NCBI RefSeq assembly: GCF_014202315.1
Contig: NZ_JACHGN010000002.1
Span: 275,253-339,252 of the forward strand
Source: Thermocatellispora tengchongensis
GTDB taxonomy: Bacteria > Actinomycetota > Actinomycetes > Streptosporangiales > Streptosporangiaceae
Length of the DNA: 64,000 nt
Direction of reading: 5' to 3'
The position numbers and the translations under genes are program-made. Under the pieces are notes generated by a model. The model was not told where the DNA came from, ran no database searches, and saw only the letters and a list, made by a program, of their open reading frames with translations. Positions 34,980 to 42,683 of this stretch are shown here, piece after piece. Every line of letters begins with the position of its first letter. The stretch's first letter is position 1.

Positions 34980-35696
34980 TCAGCCGATGGCCGTGCCCAC
35001 CAGGTGGCCGATGCCGTAGGTGACGGCCGCGGCGGCGGCGCCCAGGACGAGCTGCCGGGCGCCGCCGAACAGCGGGTGGCGGGTGGTGATCCGGGCCACC
35101 AGCGCGCCGCTGCCGAACAGCGCGAGGGCGGTCAGCACCACCGCGGCGGTGATGGAGCCGAACCCGAACAGGAACGGCAGCAGCGGGATGAGCGCGCCGA
35201 GCGCGAAGGCGAGGAAGGACGACCCGGCGGCCACCCACGGCGAGGGCAGGTCGTCGGGGTCCACGCCCAGCTCCTCGCGGGCGTGCACCCGCCAGGCGAT
35301 CTCGCCGTTCTTGTGCAGCTCCTCGGCCACCTGCCGGGACAGGTCGGGGGAGAGCCCGCGCGACTGGTACAGCAGCGCCAGCTCCTCCTTCTCGGCCTCG
35401 GGGTGGCGGTCGATCTCGCGGCGCTCGACCGCGATCTCGGCCTTGGTCATCTCGGTCTGCGAGACCACCGAGGTGTACTCGCCGGTCGCCATGGAGAAGG
35501 CGCCCGCCGCCAGGCCGGCGAGGCCGGCGATGGTGACGGTGGTGGCGGACGCGCCGCCGCCGACGACCCCGGCGATCAGCGCGGCGTTGGACACCAGGCC
35601 GTCCATCACGCCGAACACCGCGGGCCGCAGCCAGCCGCCGGTGACGTCGCGATGGTGGTGGTGCTGCTCGGCCACGTGTTCCTGCACGAGGGTCAT
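34980..35696 (-). CDS. VIT1/CCC1-family metal transporter
   Basis: 238 residues. The VIT1/CCC1 pattern is present: a His-rich start (EQHHHHRDV), first helix AVFGVMDGLVSNAALIAGVV, then GLAAGAFSMATGEYTSVVSQ, a soluble helical segment rich in Glu (about 85-145; in VIT1 this part binds metal) and three C-terminal helices. The family exports Fe2+ or Mn2+ from the cytoplasm. It is the last gene of a three-gene operon; ATG overlaps the stop of the 70-residue protein, so production is coupled. It probably removes or stores iron or manganese. Confidence 0.88.
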   Translation of the reverse strand: MTLVQEHVAEQHHHHRDVTGGWLRPAVFGVMDGLVSNAALIAGVVGGGASATTVTIAGLAGLAAGAFSMATGEYTSVVSQTEMTKAEIAVERREIDRHPEAEKEELALLYQSRGLSPDLSRQVAEELHKNGEIAWRVHAREELGVDPDDLPSPWVAAGSSFLAFALGALIPLLPFLFGFGSITAAVVLTALALFGSGALVARITTRHPLFGGARQLVLGAAAAAVTYGIGHLVGTAIG

Positions 35697-35905
35697 CGGG
35701 ACCTCCTCACGTCGATCACGACGGAGGCGGTGAAGAACGCGATGAGCAGGACCCCGCCGAACGCGGCCAGGGCGGGGCCGGTCACGCCGCCGAGCAGCAG
35801 CGCGAGCACCACCGCCAGCGCGGCCACCACGGCCACGGCGATCTTCCAGTCGTCGCCGATGATGAAGTCATACCAGAACTGGCCGAATCCCTTGAGGAAT
35901 CTCAA
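35693..35905 (-). CDS. 70-residue membrane protein between two metal transporters
   Basis: Not recognised as a named family. A TTG start at 35905 overlaps the stop of the upstream permease (TTGA) and the gene's own stop overlaps the VIT gene (ATGA). GGAAGGAA in the sense direction is the ribosome site. A polar amphipathic start (RFLKGFGQFWYDFIIGDDW) is followed by two hydrophobic helices (about 24-41 and 45-63) and a basic end, VIDVRRSR. Its double overlap makes it a genuine gene; it may be an accessory subunit of one of the transporters. Confidence 0.75.
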   Translation of the reverse strand: MRFLKGFGQFWYDFIIGDDWKIAVAVVAALAVVLALLLGGVTGPALAAFGGVLLIAFFTASVVIDVRRSR

Positions 35906-36699
35906 CGGACCATTCCTTCCTGGGGGGTGGCGACCGGAGCCCCCTTGATGCGGGGCAGCGTGACGACGAGCACGCGGGAGATGACGATCCAGGCGGCGAG
36001 CAGGCCGAGGATCGCCCAGTCGGAGCCGGGCCAGGACAGGCTCTCGCCACTCGCGGTGAACACGCCCAGGCCCTCGACCGCCCAGTAGGCGCCGAAGCTG
36101 GCCAGCAGCAGGCCCACGCCGTACTTGAGGGTGTTCTCCGGGATCATGGCCAGCGGCCGGTGCAGGATCGCGCCCGCGACGAGCACGATCACGGCCGCGG
36201 CGACGGCGCCCAGCACCGCGTACTGCATGTCGCCGGCGCTCAGGCCGAAGGTGATGACGATGAACACCACCTCGACGCCCTCCAGGAACACGCCCTTGAA
36301 GGAGACGACGAAGGCGAAGGTGTCGATCCCGAAGCGGCGCTTGGACTCGGCCTGCCTGGCCGCGGCGGTCTGCGCGGCGTACTCCTCGGTCTCGTCGTGC
36401 AGCGCCTTCAGGCCGGAGGAGCGCAGCACGGCCTTGCGCAGCCACTGCAGGCCGAAGATCAGCAGCAGCGTGCCCACGACGAGCTGCAGCAGCGCCTCGG
36501 GCAGCCACGTGCTCAGCGCGTAGCCGGTGACGACGGTGAAGGCGACCAGGGCGAGCAGCGCGGCGGCGGTTCCGGCCAGCGCCGAGCGCCACCCGCGGGT
36601 GACGCCCATGGCCAGCACGATGGTCAGGGCCTCGACGAACTCGACGAAGGACGCGGTGAAGGTCGAGGCCACAAGACCCCAGCTAGCACCCGACACCAT
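35902..36699 (-). CDS. multi-helix permease with Glu-rich helix motifs (FTR1/COG4280-like)
   Basis: 265 residues, about seven helices. Two related acidic helix motifs occur: TASFVEFVEALTIVLAMG near the start and SFKGVFLEGVEVVFIVITFG in the middle, an internal duplication. This resembles iron permease FTR1 (REGLE) and uncharacterised membrane proteins of the COG4280 type, so a divalent-metal carrier is likely but the family is not certain. ATG 36699 follows GGAG; a TTG at 36726 is an alternative. It is first gene of an operon with a small membrane protein and a VIT1-type exporter. Confidence 0.7.
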   Translation of the reverse strand: MVSGASWGLVASTFTASFVEFVEALTIVLAMGVTRGWRSALAGTAAALLALVAFTVVTGYALSTWLPEALLQLVVGTLLLIFGLQWLRKAVLRSSGLKALHDETEEYAAQTAAARQAESKRRFGIDTFAFVVSFKGVFLEGVEVVFIVITFGLSAGDMQYAVLGAVAAAVIVLVAGAILHRPLAMIPENTLKYGVGLLLASFGAYWAVEGLGVFTASGESLSWPGSDWAILGLLAAWIVISRVLVVTLPRIKGAPVATPQEGMVR

Positions 36700-36745
36700 G
36701 GACTCCAGTCTTGCGAGATGTAGCAACTGTTATTTTGAGCATAGG

Positions 36746-36764
36746 CTACAACTAACAGATGTAG
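36746..36764. promoter_or_regulatory. 19-bp palindrome in the metal-operon promoter
   Basis: CTACAaCT-aac-AGaTGTAG, symmetric at 7 of 9 pairs. On the minus strand TGGACT and TATGCT, 19 bp apart, flank it as a possible promoter, so a bound protein would sit in the spacer. A further GATGTAG copy lies at 36717-36723. The whole 36716-36780 segment is unusually AT-rich. A metal-responsive repressor (19-bp sites are typical of DtxR and Fur families) is a fair guess, but the bases do not match the IdeR iron box. Confidence 0.5.
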
Positions 36765-36811
36765 TCCAGCCTAAGTTGCACATTCGCTCGCGGATTCGAC
36801 TTCTGGAGTCG

Positions 36812-38503
36812 TCAGAGCGTCAGCGTCGCCTGGGCCGCGCCGGCTTTCGGGTGGTGGGCGCGCACGGCGACCGGGGTGCCCTCGGGGGCGGCGATGGTCC
36901 ACTCGGTGACCGCCAGGTCGGGGGTGCCGGGCTCGTGGCCCCACCAGGTGGTCGTGGTGCGCGCCTCGCTGCGGCCCTCAAGCTGGCCCAGGTCGGTGCT
37001 CGGCTGGCCCGACAGCAGGCGCGCGCCCTCGGGCAGCGTCAGGTCCACCGCGATCGACCCGGCCACCTTGCGCTCCAGCGCCAGCTTCGAGCCGTACGTC
37101 GGCAGCCAGCCGGCGTTGCGCAGCACGAGCTGCACCCGGTGCACGCCCGGCGAGACCTGCTCGGAGCTGAGCGAGCGGATCTCCAGGCGGGGCGAGGTGA
37201 GCGCCATGAAGACGATCCACTCGCTGTGCGGGGCCACCTCGGCCTCCACCCGGTCCAGCGGCGGGTTGTACCAGTAGTTGATCTTGTCCCAGCCGCCCAG
37301 CTCGACCGGGCCGAGCTGCGGGTGGTCGAAGGGGTACCAGTCCACGAACCCCTTGCCGCCCAGCTCCTCGTCGCTCCACCTGATCATGGTCAGCGCGTCC
37401 TCCGCCGGGTGGTCGCCCAGCCAGACCGAGGGCGGGTGGGCCCCCTGCACGCCGGCCGCCTTCATCGGGCTCCACAGCTCGGTGATCCAGCTGAACAGGC
37501 CGCGCTGGCCGTACCACCAGCCGAGCTGGCCGCCGTAGAAGCGGCCGGGGCGGAACTTCAGGTCGTGGAACGACATCGCCGTGTAGCCGGTCAGCCGCTC
37601 GGCCTTCTCGCCGTACTCCTGGTAGACCCGCAGGTCGGCGTATGGCATCGGCTCGTCATCGTTCATCGGCGGGCGCAGGTGCACCCCGCCGAAGGTGTGG
37701 CAGGTGACGAAGTGCACCAGGTTGGGCCGCTCGGCCGCGGCGCGCATGATGGCCTGGATCTCCGGCTCCGACCCCGGGTACGGCCCGGCGTGCACCGGCG
37801 TCTCGGGCGCGGCGCCCCAGTCGGCCGGCAGGTTCTGCCCCAGGTCCAGGCCCTCCACCGGGTCGGCGACCGGCACGGTCACGCCGTCGTAGCCCTCGAT
37901 CTCCCCCTCCAGGAAGATCCGGTAGTACAGCCCGCCCTCCTCGTCCGGCTCCCTGCGCACCAGCAGCCGGGGCTCGTCGGGGTGCGCCTTCCACGGGCCG
38001 TCGGGGTCGGGCACGCGCATGAACAGCACCCGGCCGTCGCCGTCCACGTCGCAGCCGTGCAGGCCGGGCTTGCGGCCGGGCTGCGGGTGGGGGCGCACGG
38101 AGGAGCGGACGTAGCGGCACTCGCCGAGCACCTTCTCCACTCCGTCGGGGTTGAGCCGGGGCACGACGTACAGCGTCCGGGTGTCCAGCAGCCTGGTCAC
38201 CCGCTCGTCCTGGCCGTATCCCGACAGCAGCCGGTGGATCAGGTGCAGGGCCGCGAACGAGCCGGTGATCTCGGCCGCGTGGATGTTGGCCTCGACCAGG
38301 AAGCCGGGCTTGTCGGAGTGCGGGCCGGTGGCGGTGTTGGTGAGGGTCATCAGCCAGATGTCGCGCCCCTCCCAGGAGCGGCCGATGCTGCTCAGCTCGG
38401 CGAGCCCGGGGGCGTCCTCGGCCCACGACCGCAGCAGCTCGGACAGGCTCTCGTAGTCGTAGAACCGGTCGTAGGACACCGGAATAGGGACAGAAGGGGG
38501 CAT
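36812..38503 (-). CDS. M14-family metallocarboxypeptidase
   Basis: 563 residues. Zinc ligands follow the M14 pattern: His75 and Glu78 (ANIHAAEITGS), His269 (FVTCHTFGGVH), with Glu342 in SWITELWSP as the catalytic base. Substrate-binding VVPRLNPDGVE and RSSVRPHPQPG lie where expected. A CDVDGDGRVLF loop at about 151-161 looks like a calcium-binding insert. The last 150 residues are beta-rich. No signal peptide is seen, so it may act inside the cell. ATG 38503 is preferred over upstream in-frame ATGs at 38545 and 38662 because family homology begins near it; the start is uncertain. It should remove C-terminal or side-chain-linked residues from peptides. Confidence 0.85.
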   Translation of the reverse strand: MPPSVPIPVSYDRFYDYESLSELLRSWAEDAPGLAELSSIGRSWEGRDIWLMTLTNTATGPHSDKPGFLVEANIHAAEITGSFAALHLIHRLLSGYGQDERVTRLLDTRTLYVVPRLNPDGVEKVLGECRYVRSSVRPHPQPGRKPGLHGCDVDGDGRVLFMRVPDPDGPWKAHPDEPRLLVRREPDEEGGLYYRIFLEGEIEGYDGVTVPVADPVEGLDLGQNLPADWGAAPETPVHAGPYPGSEPEIQAIMRAAAERPNLVHFVTCHTFGGVHLRPPMNDDEPMPYADLRVYQEYGEKAERLTGYTAMSFHDLKFRPGRFYGGQLGWWYGQRGLFSWITELWSPMKAAGVQGAHPPSVWLGDHPAEDALTMIRWSDEELGGKGFVDWYPFDHPQLGPVELGGWDKINYWYNPPLDRVEAEVAPHSEWIVFMALTSPRLEIRSLSSEQVSPGVHRVQLVLRNAGWLPTYGSKLALERKVAGSIAVDLTLPEGARLLSGQPSTDLGQLEGRSEARTTTTWWGHEPGTPDLAVTEWTIAAPEGTPVAVRAHHPKAGAAQATLTL

Positions 38504-38718
38504 AAAACCCGGACCTCGCTTTCGCCCGTACAGGCCGCCAGACATTACGAAAGGAGTGTGATCCGGGCGTAAGGGCGGGGTCATCGTCGAGACCCCCAAC
38601 GTTGGCCGGGGCATCTTGTGGACCTCGGCAGAGCTCTGACGAGGCACTTGTAGCAGATGCACGCCTCAAGCCATAGTTACCGCATTCCGATGTCCGGTGT
38701 TATTTGTGGGGGTTCGCG
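38504..38718. promoter_or_regulatory. divergent promoter region, M14 peptidase / PaiB-like gene
   Basis: 215 bp between divergent genes. The 38640-38718 part is locally AT-rich (AGTTACCGCATTCC, GGTGTTATTTGTGG) and should carry the promoter of the PaiB-like gene. A CRP half-site, GTGTGATCC, occurs at 38558-38566 without a matching second half. No full operator was recognised. Confidence 0.35.
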
Positions 38719-39354
38719 GTGCTGGAACAGCGGGTTTTCGCCATGGAGGACGTGGCCGCGGTGCGCGCGCTGATCAGCGGCCACGGCTGGGCGACGCTGG
38801 TCAGCGACGGCGGCGACGCGGGGCCCGTCGTGTCGCACCTGCCGGTGATCCTCGACCCCGAGGACGACGGCGTGGTGGTGCTCGGGCACCTGGCCCGGCG
38901 CGACGCCGAATCGCACCGGCTCGGCGAGCGGCAGGCGGTGCTGGTCGTGCAGGGCCCGCACGGGTACGTCTCGCCGTCCTTCTACCGGGCCGGGCCGTAC
39001 GTGCCGACCTGGAACTACGTGGTCGCGCACCTGCACGGCCGGCCCGAGCCGCTCGGCCCGGAGGAGACGTACGCCGTGCTGTCGGCGACCGTGGACCACT
39101 TCGAGGCCGTGCGCCCCAAGCCGTTCCGGCTGGCCGACGTGGAGGAGTACGGCCGGCGCATCGCCCCCGGCACCGCCGGCTTCCGGCTCGTCCCGGCGCG
39201 GATCGCGGCCAAGGCCAAGCTCAGCCAGGACAAGCCGGCCGAGGTGGTCGAGCGGGTGATCCGCGCGCTGGACGAGGACCCGGTGCACGCCCGGCCCGAG
39301 CTGGCGGCGGCGATGCGCGCCGCGCGCTCCACCGGCCCCGACCGGCGGGCATGA
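38719..39354 (+). CDS. FMN-binding PaiB-like protein
   Basis: 211 residues of the FMN-binding split-barrel family called PaiB or negative transcriptional regulator. Typical parts: ALISGHGWATLVS, SHLPVILD, LGHLARRDAESHRL, GYVSPSFYRAGPYVPTWNYV and the C-terminal KAKLSQDKPAEV with a short helix. The family was named from Bacillus sporulation and protease control, but its activity is unclear and many members may be oxidoreductases. GTG 38719 sits 8 bases after a GGGGG run. It lies between two M14 peptidase genes, suggesting a role in peptide or amino-acid metabolism. Confidence 0.88.
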   Translation: MLEQRVFAMEDVAAVRALISGHGWATLVSDGGDAGPVVSHLPVILDPEDDGVVVLGHLARRDAESHRLGERQAVLVVQGPHGYVSPSFYRAGPYVPTWNYVVAHLHGRPEPLGPEETYAVLSATVDHFEAVRPKPFRLADVEEYGRRIAPGTAGFRLVPARIAAKAKLSQDKPAEVVERVIRALDEDPVHARPELAAAMRAARSTGPDRRA

Positions 39355-39365
39355 CCGGGCGGGCG

Positions 39366-40730
39366 TCAGGAGCGGGACGCGGCGGCCTGGGCCGCCCCGG
39401 CGAGGATCGAGCCGTACTGGATGGCGACCAGGTTCCCGATCGGGATGGTCTCGTCGGGGGTGCCCGACTCGGCGTCGGCGCACCACTTCGCGTACGTCCG
39501 CGTCAGCGACGCCGCGTGCCGCCGGATCGCCGGGGTGCCGTTGCCGATGGCCAGCTCGCCTTCCAGCGCCCGCAGCAGCATCCCGCCGAACCGCAGCCGG
39601 AAGCTGTGCACCGTGCCCTCGCCCGACGCGCGCTCGGCCACCGTGGCGGGCCTGGCGCTGTCGTCCTGTGCGGCGCGCAGCTCGTTCGTCTCGGCGGTCA
39701 CCCGGACCAGCGGCACGAAGAACCTGCTGGCCCGCAGGAACGGCGAGTCGGAGACCACGTCGGCCCGCACGCCCTCCAGCACCTCGTCCAGCAGCTCGGC
39801 CGTCTCGCGCAGCTCGGCGGCCTCCTTGAGCAGCAGGTCGGCGTAGAGGATCTCGGTCGGGGTGCGGTCGGCCGCCGCCGGGTCGATCCAGTAGGGCAGC
39901 TCGGCGGCCAGCCCCAGGGTGCCGTAACGGGCGGCGTAGGAGTCGCTGGCGGCGCCGCCGACCACGGCCACCGGGTCCTGGCCCATCTTCTCCGCGTAGT
40001 CGTACGCCTCGCGCATGTCGGGTGTCTGGAAGACCGCCTCGTCCAACTGCCGCACCGAGGGGTGCTCGGGCTCGCCGGCGTGCAGCGGCACGCCGTACCG
40101 GGCGGGCAGGGCGGTGAGCACCTTGTGCAGCTCGGGCTCGGGGCGGGTGAGGTAGAAGAACGCGCCGCCCAGCTCGGCGTTGTGCAGCGTGGTCATGAAC
40201 GCCGGGCGGGTGTCGTCGATCAGCCGCATCAGCGCCAGCGTCTCCGGCATGACCTGGTCGAAGTAGGCGTCCTTGTAGGCGAACGGGAAGGTCCACTCCA
40301 CCTGCTCGTCGCCCGCCGGGCGGTAGAAGTGCCGGCCGTAGTGCGACTTGGTGAACGGCCCGGCGAACCAGCCCTCGTTCAGGCGGGTGCCGTCGGGGTC
40401 GAGGCAGGCCACGATGTGCCAGGTGTACCCGGTGCGGGCGCGCAGCCCGGGGTCCTCGCACAGGCGGCGGGCGAGGTGCACCACGGTCAGGCCGCCGATG
40501 GGCTCGTTGGGGTGCGGCATCGCCCCGACCAGCGCGTGCAGCGGGCCGTCGCCGACGGTGAGGCACCACATCGGCTCGCCCAGCCGCGAGGTGCCGACCC
40601 GGCGCAGCGAGGCGACCTCGGGCCATCGGGCCGCGAGCTCTTCGAAGCCCTGGTTGATCTCATCGACGGTGAGGAACCTGGCGAATCCCGGTACGGTGTC
40701 GAGTTCGCTGGTCAACCACGGTTGCAGCAC
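39366..40730 (-). CDS. second M14-family peptidase-like protein
   Basis: About 454 residues from GTG at 40730, which has a ribosome site GAGGGG six bases upstream; ATG at 40790 (20 more residues) is possible. M14 zinc ligands are His73 and Glu76 in GAMPHPNEPIGG and His183 in MTTLHNAELGG, the subgroup with a HPNE motif. The downstream region is helical and ends in an Ala-rich tail. It differs from the first M14 protein in subgroup and length, so they are not a recent duplication. It is divergent from a PucR regulator and may be its target; the 40731-40934 gap contains a perfect palindrome. Confidence 0.8.
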   Translation of the reverse strand: MLQPWLTSELDTVPGFARFLTVDEINQGFEELAARWPEVASLRRVGTSRLGEPMWCLTVGDGPLHALVGAMPHPNEPIGGLTVVHLARRLCEDPGLRARTGYTWHIVACLDPDGTRLNEGWFAGPFTKSHYGRHFYRPAGDEQVEWTFPFAYKDAYFDQVMPETLALMRLIDDTRPAFMTTLHNAELGGAFFYLTRPEPELHKVLTALPARYGVPLHAGEPEHPSVRQLDEAVFQTPDMREAYDYAEKMGQDPVAVVGGAASDSYAARYGTLGLAAELPYWIDPAAADRTPTEILYADLLLKEAAELRETAELLDEVLEGVRADVVSDSPFLRASRFFVPLVRVTAETNELRAAQDDSARPATVAERASGEGTVHSFRLRFGGMLLRALEGELAIGNGTPAIRRHAASLTRTYAKWCADAESGTPDETIPIGNLVAIQYGSILAGAAQAAASRS

Positions 40731-40873
40731 GTTGATCCCCTCGGTCGGCGTCCAGGGCACAGTCTGCCGAGGCGGCGTGGGGCGGGGCATCGTCGCCGGT
40801 CCCAAGCCGCGCGCGGCCGGCTTGTCGTCATCGATAGTCCACAACCGGCGCAGGATCAACCATCGACGGCTAT

Positions 40874-40892
40874 TTGTCGATAAATGCGACAA
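40874..40892. promoter_or_regulatory. 19-bp palindrome TTGTCG-N7-CGACAA
   Basis: Perfect 6-bp arms 43 bp before the PucR start, in the divergent gap shared with the M14 peptidase gene. Flanking bases are AT-rich (CTATTTG before, CATATGG after), which suits a promoter. Probable operator for the PucR-type regulator or another local regulator acting on both genes. Confidence 0.55.
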
Positions 40893-40934
40893 CATATGGC
40901 AGCGGCCGTCAATCGGTAAGAAAGTGAGGACCGG

Positions 40935-42620
40935 ATGATCGACCGGGCTTCTGGCGGGGTGGTGACGCGGGTGCCGGACGCGGCCATGGTGCGGCCGTAC
41001 CGGCCGGAGTTGCGGCAGGTGCTGGAGATGCTGGGCGCGCACGTGCTGACGGCCGTGTACGTGCCGGAGGGGGCCGCCCTGGGCGTCGCGGAGCCGGTCG
41101 TGCACGATCCGGACGACCCGCTCGCCGAGCGCGACGGCGCGGTGCTGCTGGCCGTGGGGGCCCGCGCCGACAGCCGGGAGAGCGCCGACCTGGTCCGGCT
41201 CGCCGCCGCCCGCGGCTACCGCGCCGTCGTGGTGAAGGACCGCGGCGCGGACCTCGGCCCGCTCCTCGCCGCCGCCCGCTCCGCCGGGATCGCCCTGCTC
41301 GCCGCCCCGGCCGACATCCCGTGGCGGCACCTGGACGCGCTGCTCACCGCGGCCATGACCGAGCCGGGCAGCGCCATCGCCACGACGTACGCCTCGGTCG
41401 GCATCGGCGACCTGTTCTCGCTGGCCAACGTGATCGCGGCCACGATCGGCGGCGCGACCTGCATCGAGGACCCGCAGGGGAACATCCTGGCCTACTCCAA
41501 CCTGCCCCACCAGGAGATCGACGAGATCCGCAAGCAGGGCATCCTGGGCCGCAAGACCCCGGCGCGCCCGACCAACCGGGCCGAGTACAGCCGGGTGTTC
41601 CGCGCCTCCGGCCCGGTGCGCTTCGCCAGCCTGGGGCCCGGACACATCCCGCGCCTGGCCGTCGCGGTGCGCGCGGGCGCGCAACTGCTCGGCTTCATCT
41701 GGATCCTGGACGGCGTGCCGCCGGTGGTCCCGCAGGCCATGGACCTGCTGGAGAACGCCGGCCGGATCGCCGCGCTGCACATGCTGCGCGCCCGCACCCC
41801 CGCCGACCCCGCGCGGCAGCGGCGGGCCGAGGCGCTGCGCGCGCTGCTGGACGGCGACGCCGCCGCCGCGGCCAGGCTCGGCATGACGGCCCCGTGCGTG
41901 GTGGTCGCCTTCGCGCCCGCCGAGCCGACCGACGAGCCCGGCCTGGCCCTGGCGCGCATCGTGGACCTGGTCGGGCTGTGCTGCCAGGTATGGCACGACG
42001 AGGCGCTGGGCGTCACCGCCCCCGGCGGCGTGTACGCGCTGCTCCCGGTGCCCTCGGGCATCTCGCAGGAGCGCCTGGTCCGCTTCGCCGAGGACGCCGC
42101 CGCCACCGTGCTGCGCTCGACCGGGCTGCCGCTGCAGATCGGCCTGGGCTCGGTGGTGCCCGGCCTGGGCGACGTGCCCGCCTCGCGCAGGCTCGCCGAC
42201 CGGGTGCTGCGGGTGCTGAGGGAGACCAACGGCGACGCGCCCGGCGTGGCCACCGAGGAGCAGATGCGCAGCCGCATCGCCCTGCTCGACCTCATCGAGC
42301 GCGGCGGCGCGGCCCCGGAGCTGCTGCTCGCCCCGGTGCGGGACATGATCGCCTACGACGCGGAGCACGGCACCACGTACGCCGCGACCCTGCTGGAGTA
42401 CCTGGACGCGTTCGGCGAGGCCGCCAAGGCCGCCGCCGCGCTGTCGGTGCACGAGAACACCCTGCGCTACCGGATCAGGCGGCTGCACGAGCTGTTCGGC
42501 GTGGACCTGGGCGACTCCACCGAGCGGCTGGTGATCTGGCTGCAGCTCCGGCTGCTGCGCGCCGGTCGGCTGTCGCCGGGGACAACCGGACACCGCGGAC
42601 TTCTCTCCCCCCGACGATGA
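40935..42620 (+). CDS. PucR-family transcriptional regulator
   Basis: 561 residues. The N-terminal PucR domain (about 20-130, with EMLGAHVLTAVYVPEGAALG) and a GGDEF-like middle region precede the C-terminal helix-turn-helix TLLEYLDAFGEAAKAAAALS, followed by VHENTLRYRIRRLHELFG. The HENTLRYR helix is the family signature. PucR proteins activate genes for purine, amino-acid or small-amine breakdown. ATG 40935 follows AGTGAGGA. Likely targets are the divergent M14 peptidase and the downstream amidohydrolase/Dpp genes. Confidence 0.9.
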   Translation: MIDRASGGVVTRVPDAAMVRPYRPELRQVLEMLGAHVLTAVYVPEGAALGVAEPVVHDPDDPLAERDGAVLLAVGARADSRESADLVRLAAARGYRAVVVKDRGADLGPLLAAARSAGIALLAAPADIPWRHLDALLTAAMTEPGSAIATTYASVGIGDLFSLANVIAATIGGATCIEDPQGNILAYSNLPHQEIDEIRKQGILGRKTPARPTNRAEYSRVFRASGPVRFASLGPGHIPRLAVAVRAGAQLLGFIWILDGVPPVVPQAMDLLENAGRIAALHMLRARTPADPARQRRAEALRALLDGDAAAAARLGMTAPCVVVAFAPAEPTDEPGLALARIVDLVGLCCQVWHDEALGVTAPGGVYALLPVPSGISQERLVRFAEDAAATVLRSTGLPLQIGLGSVVPGLGDVPASRRLADRVLRVLRETNGDAPGVATEEQMRSRIALLDLIERGGAAPELLLAPVRDMIAYDAEHGTTYAATLLEYLDAFGEAAKAAAALSVHENTLRYRIRRLHELFGVDLGDSTERLVIWLQLRLLRAGRLSPGTTGHRGLLSPRR

Positions 42621-42683
42621 GCCCCGGCCGCCGCACGACCTAGCGTCTGTGCGCATGCACTGCCGAGTACCAGGGGGTCGCCG

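Noticed and set aside
38558..38566. GTGTGATCC as a third CRP-type site
   Set aside because: Only a half-site; no TCACA six bases later.
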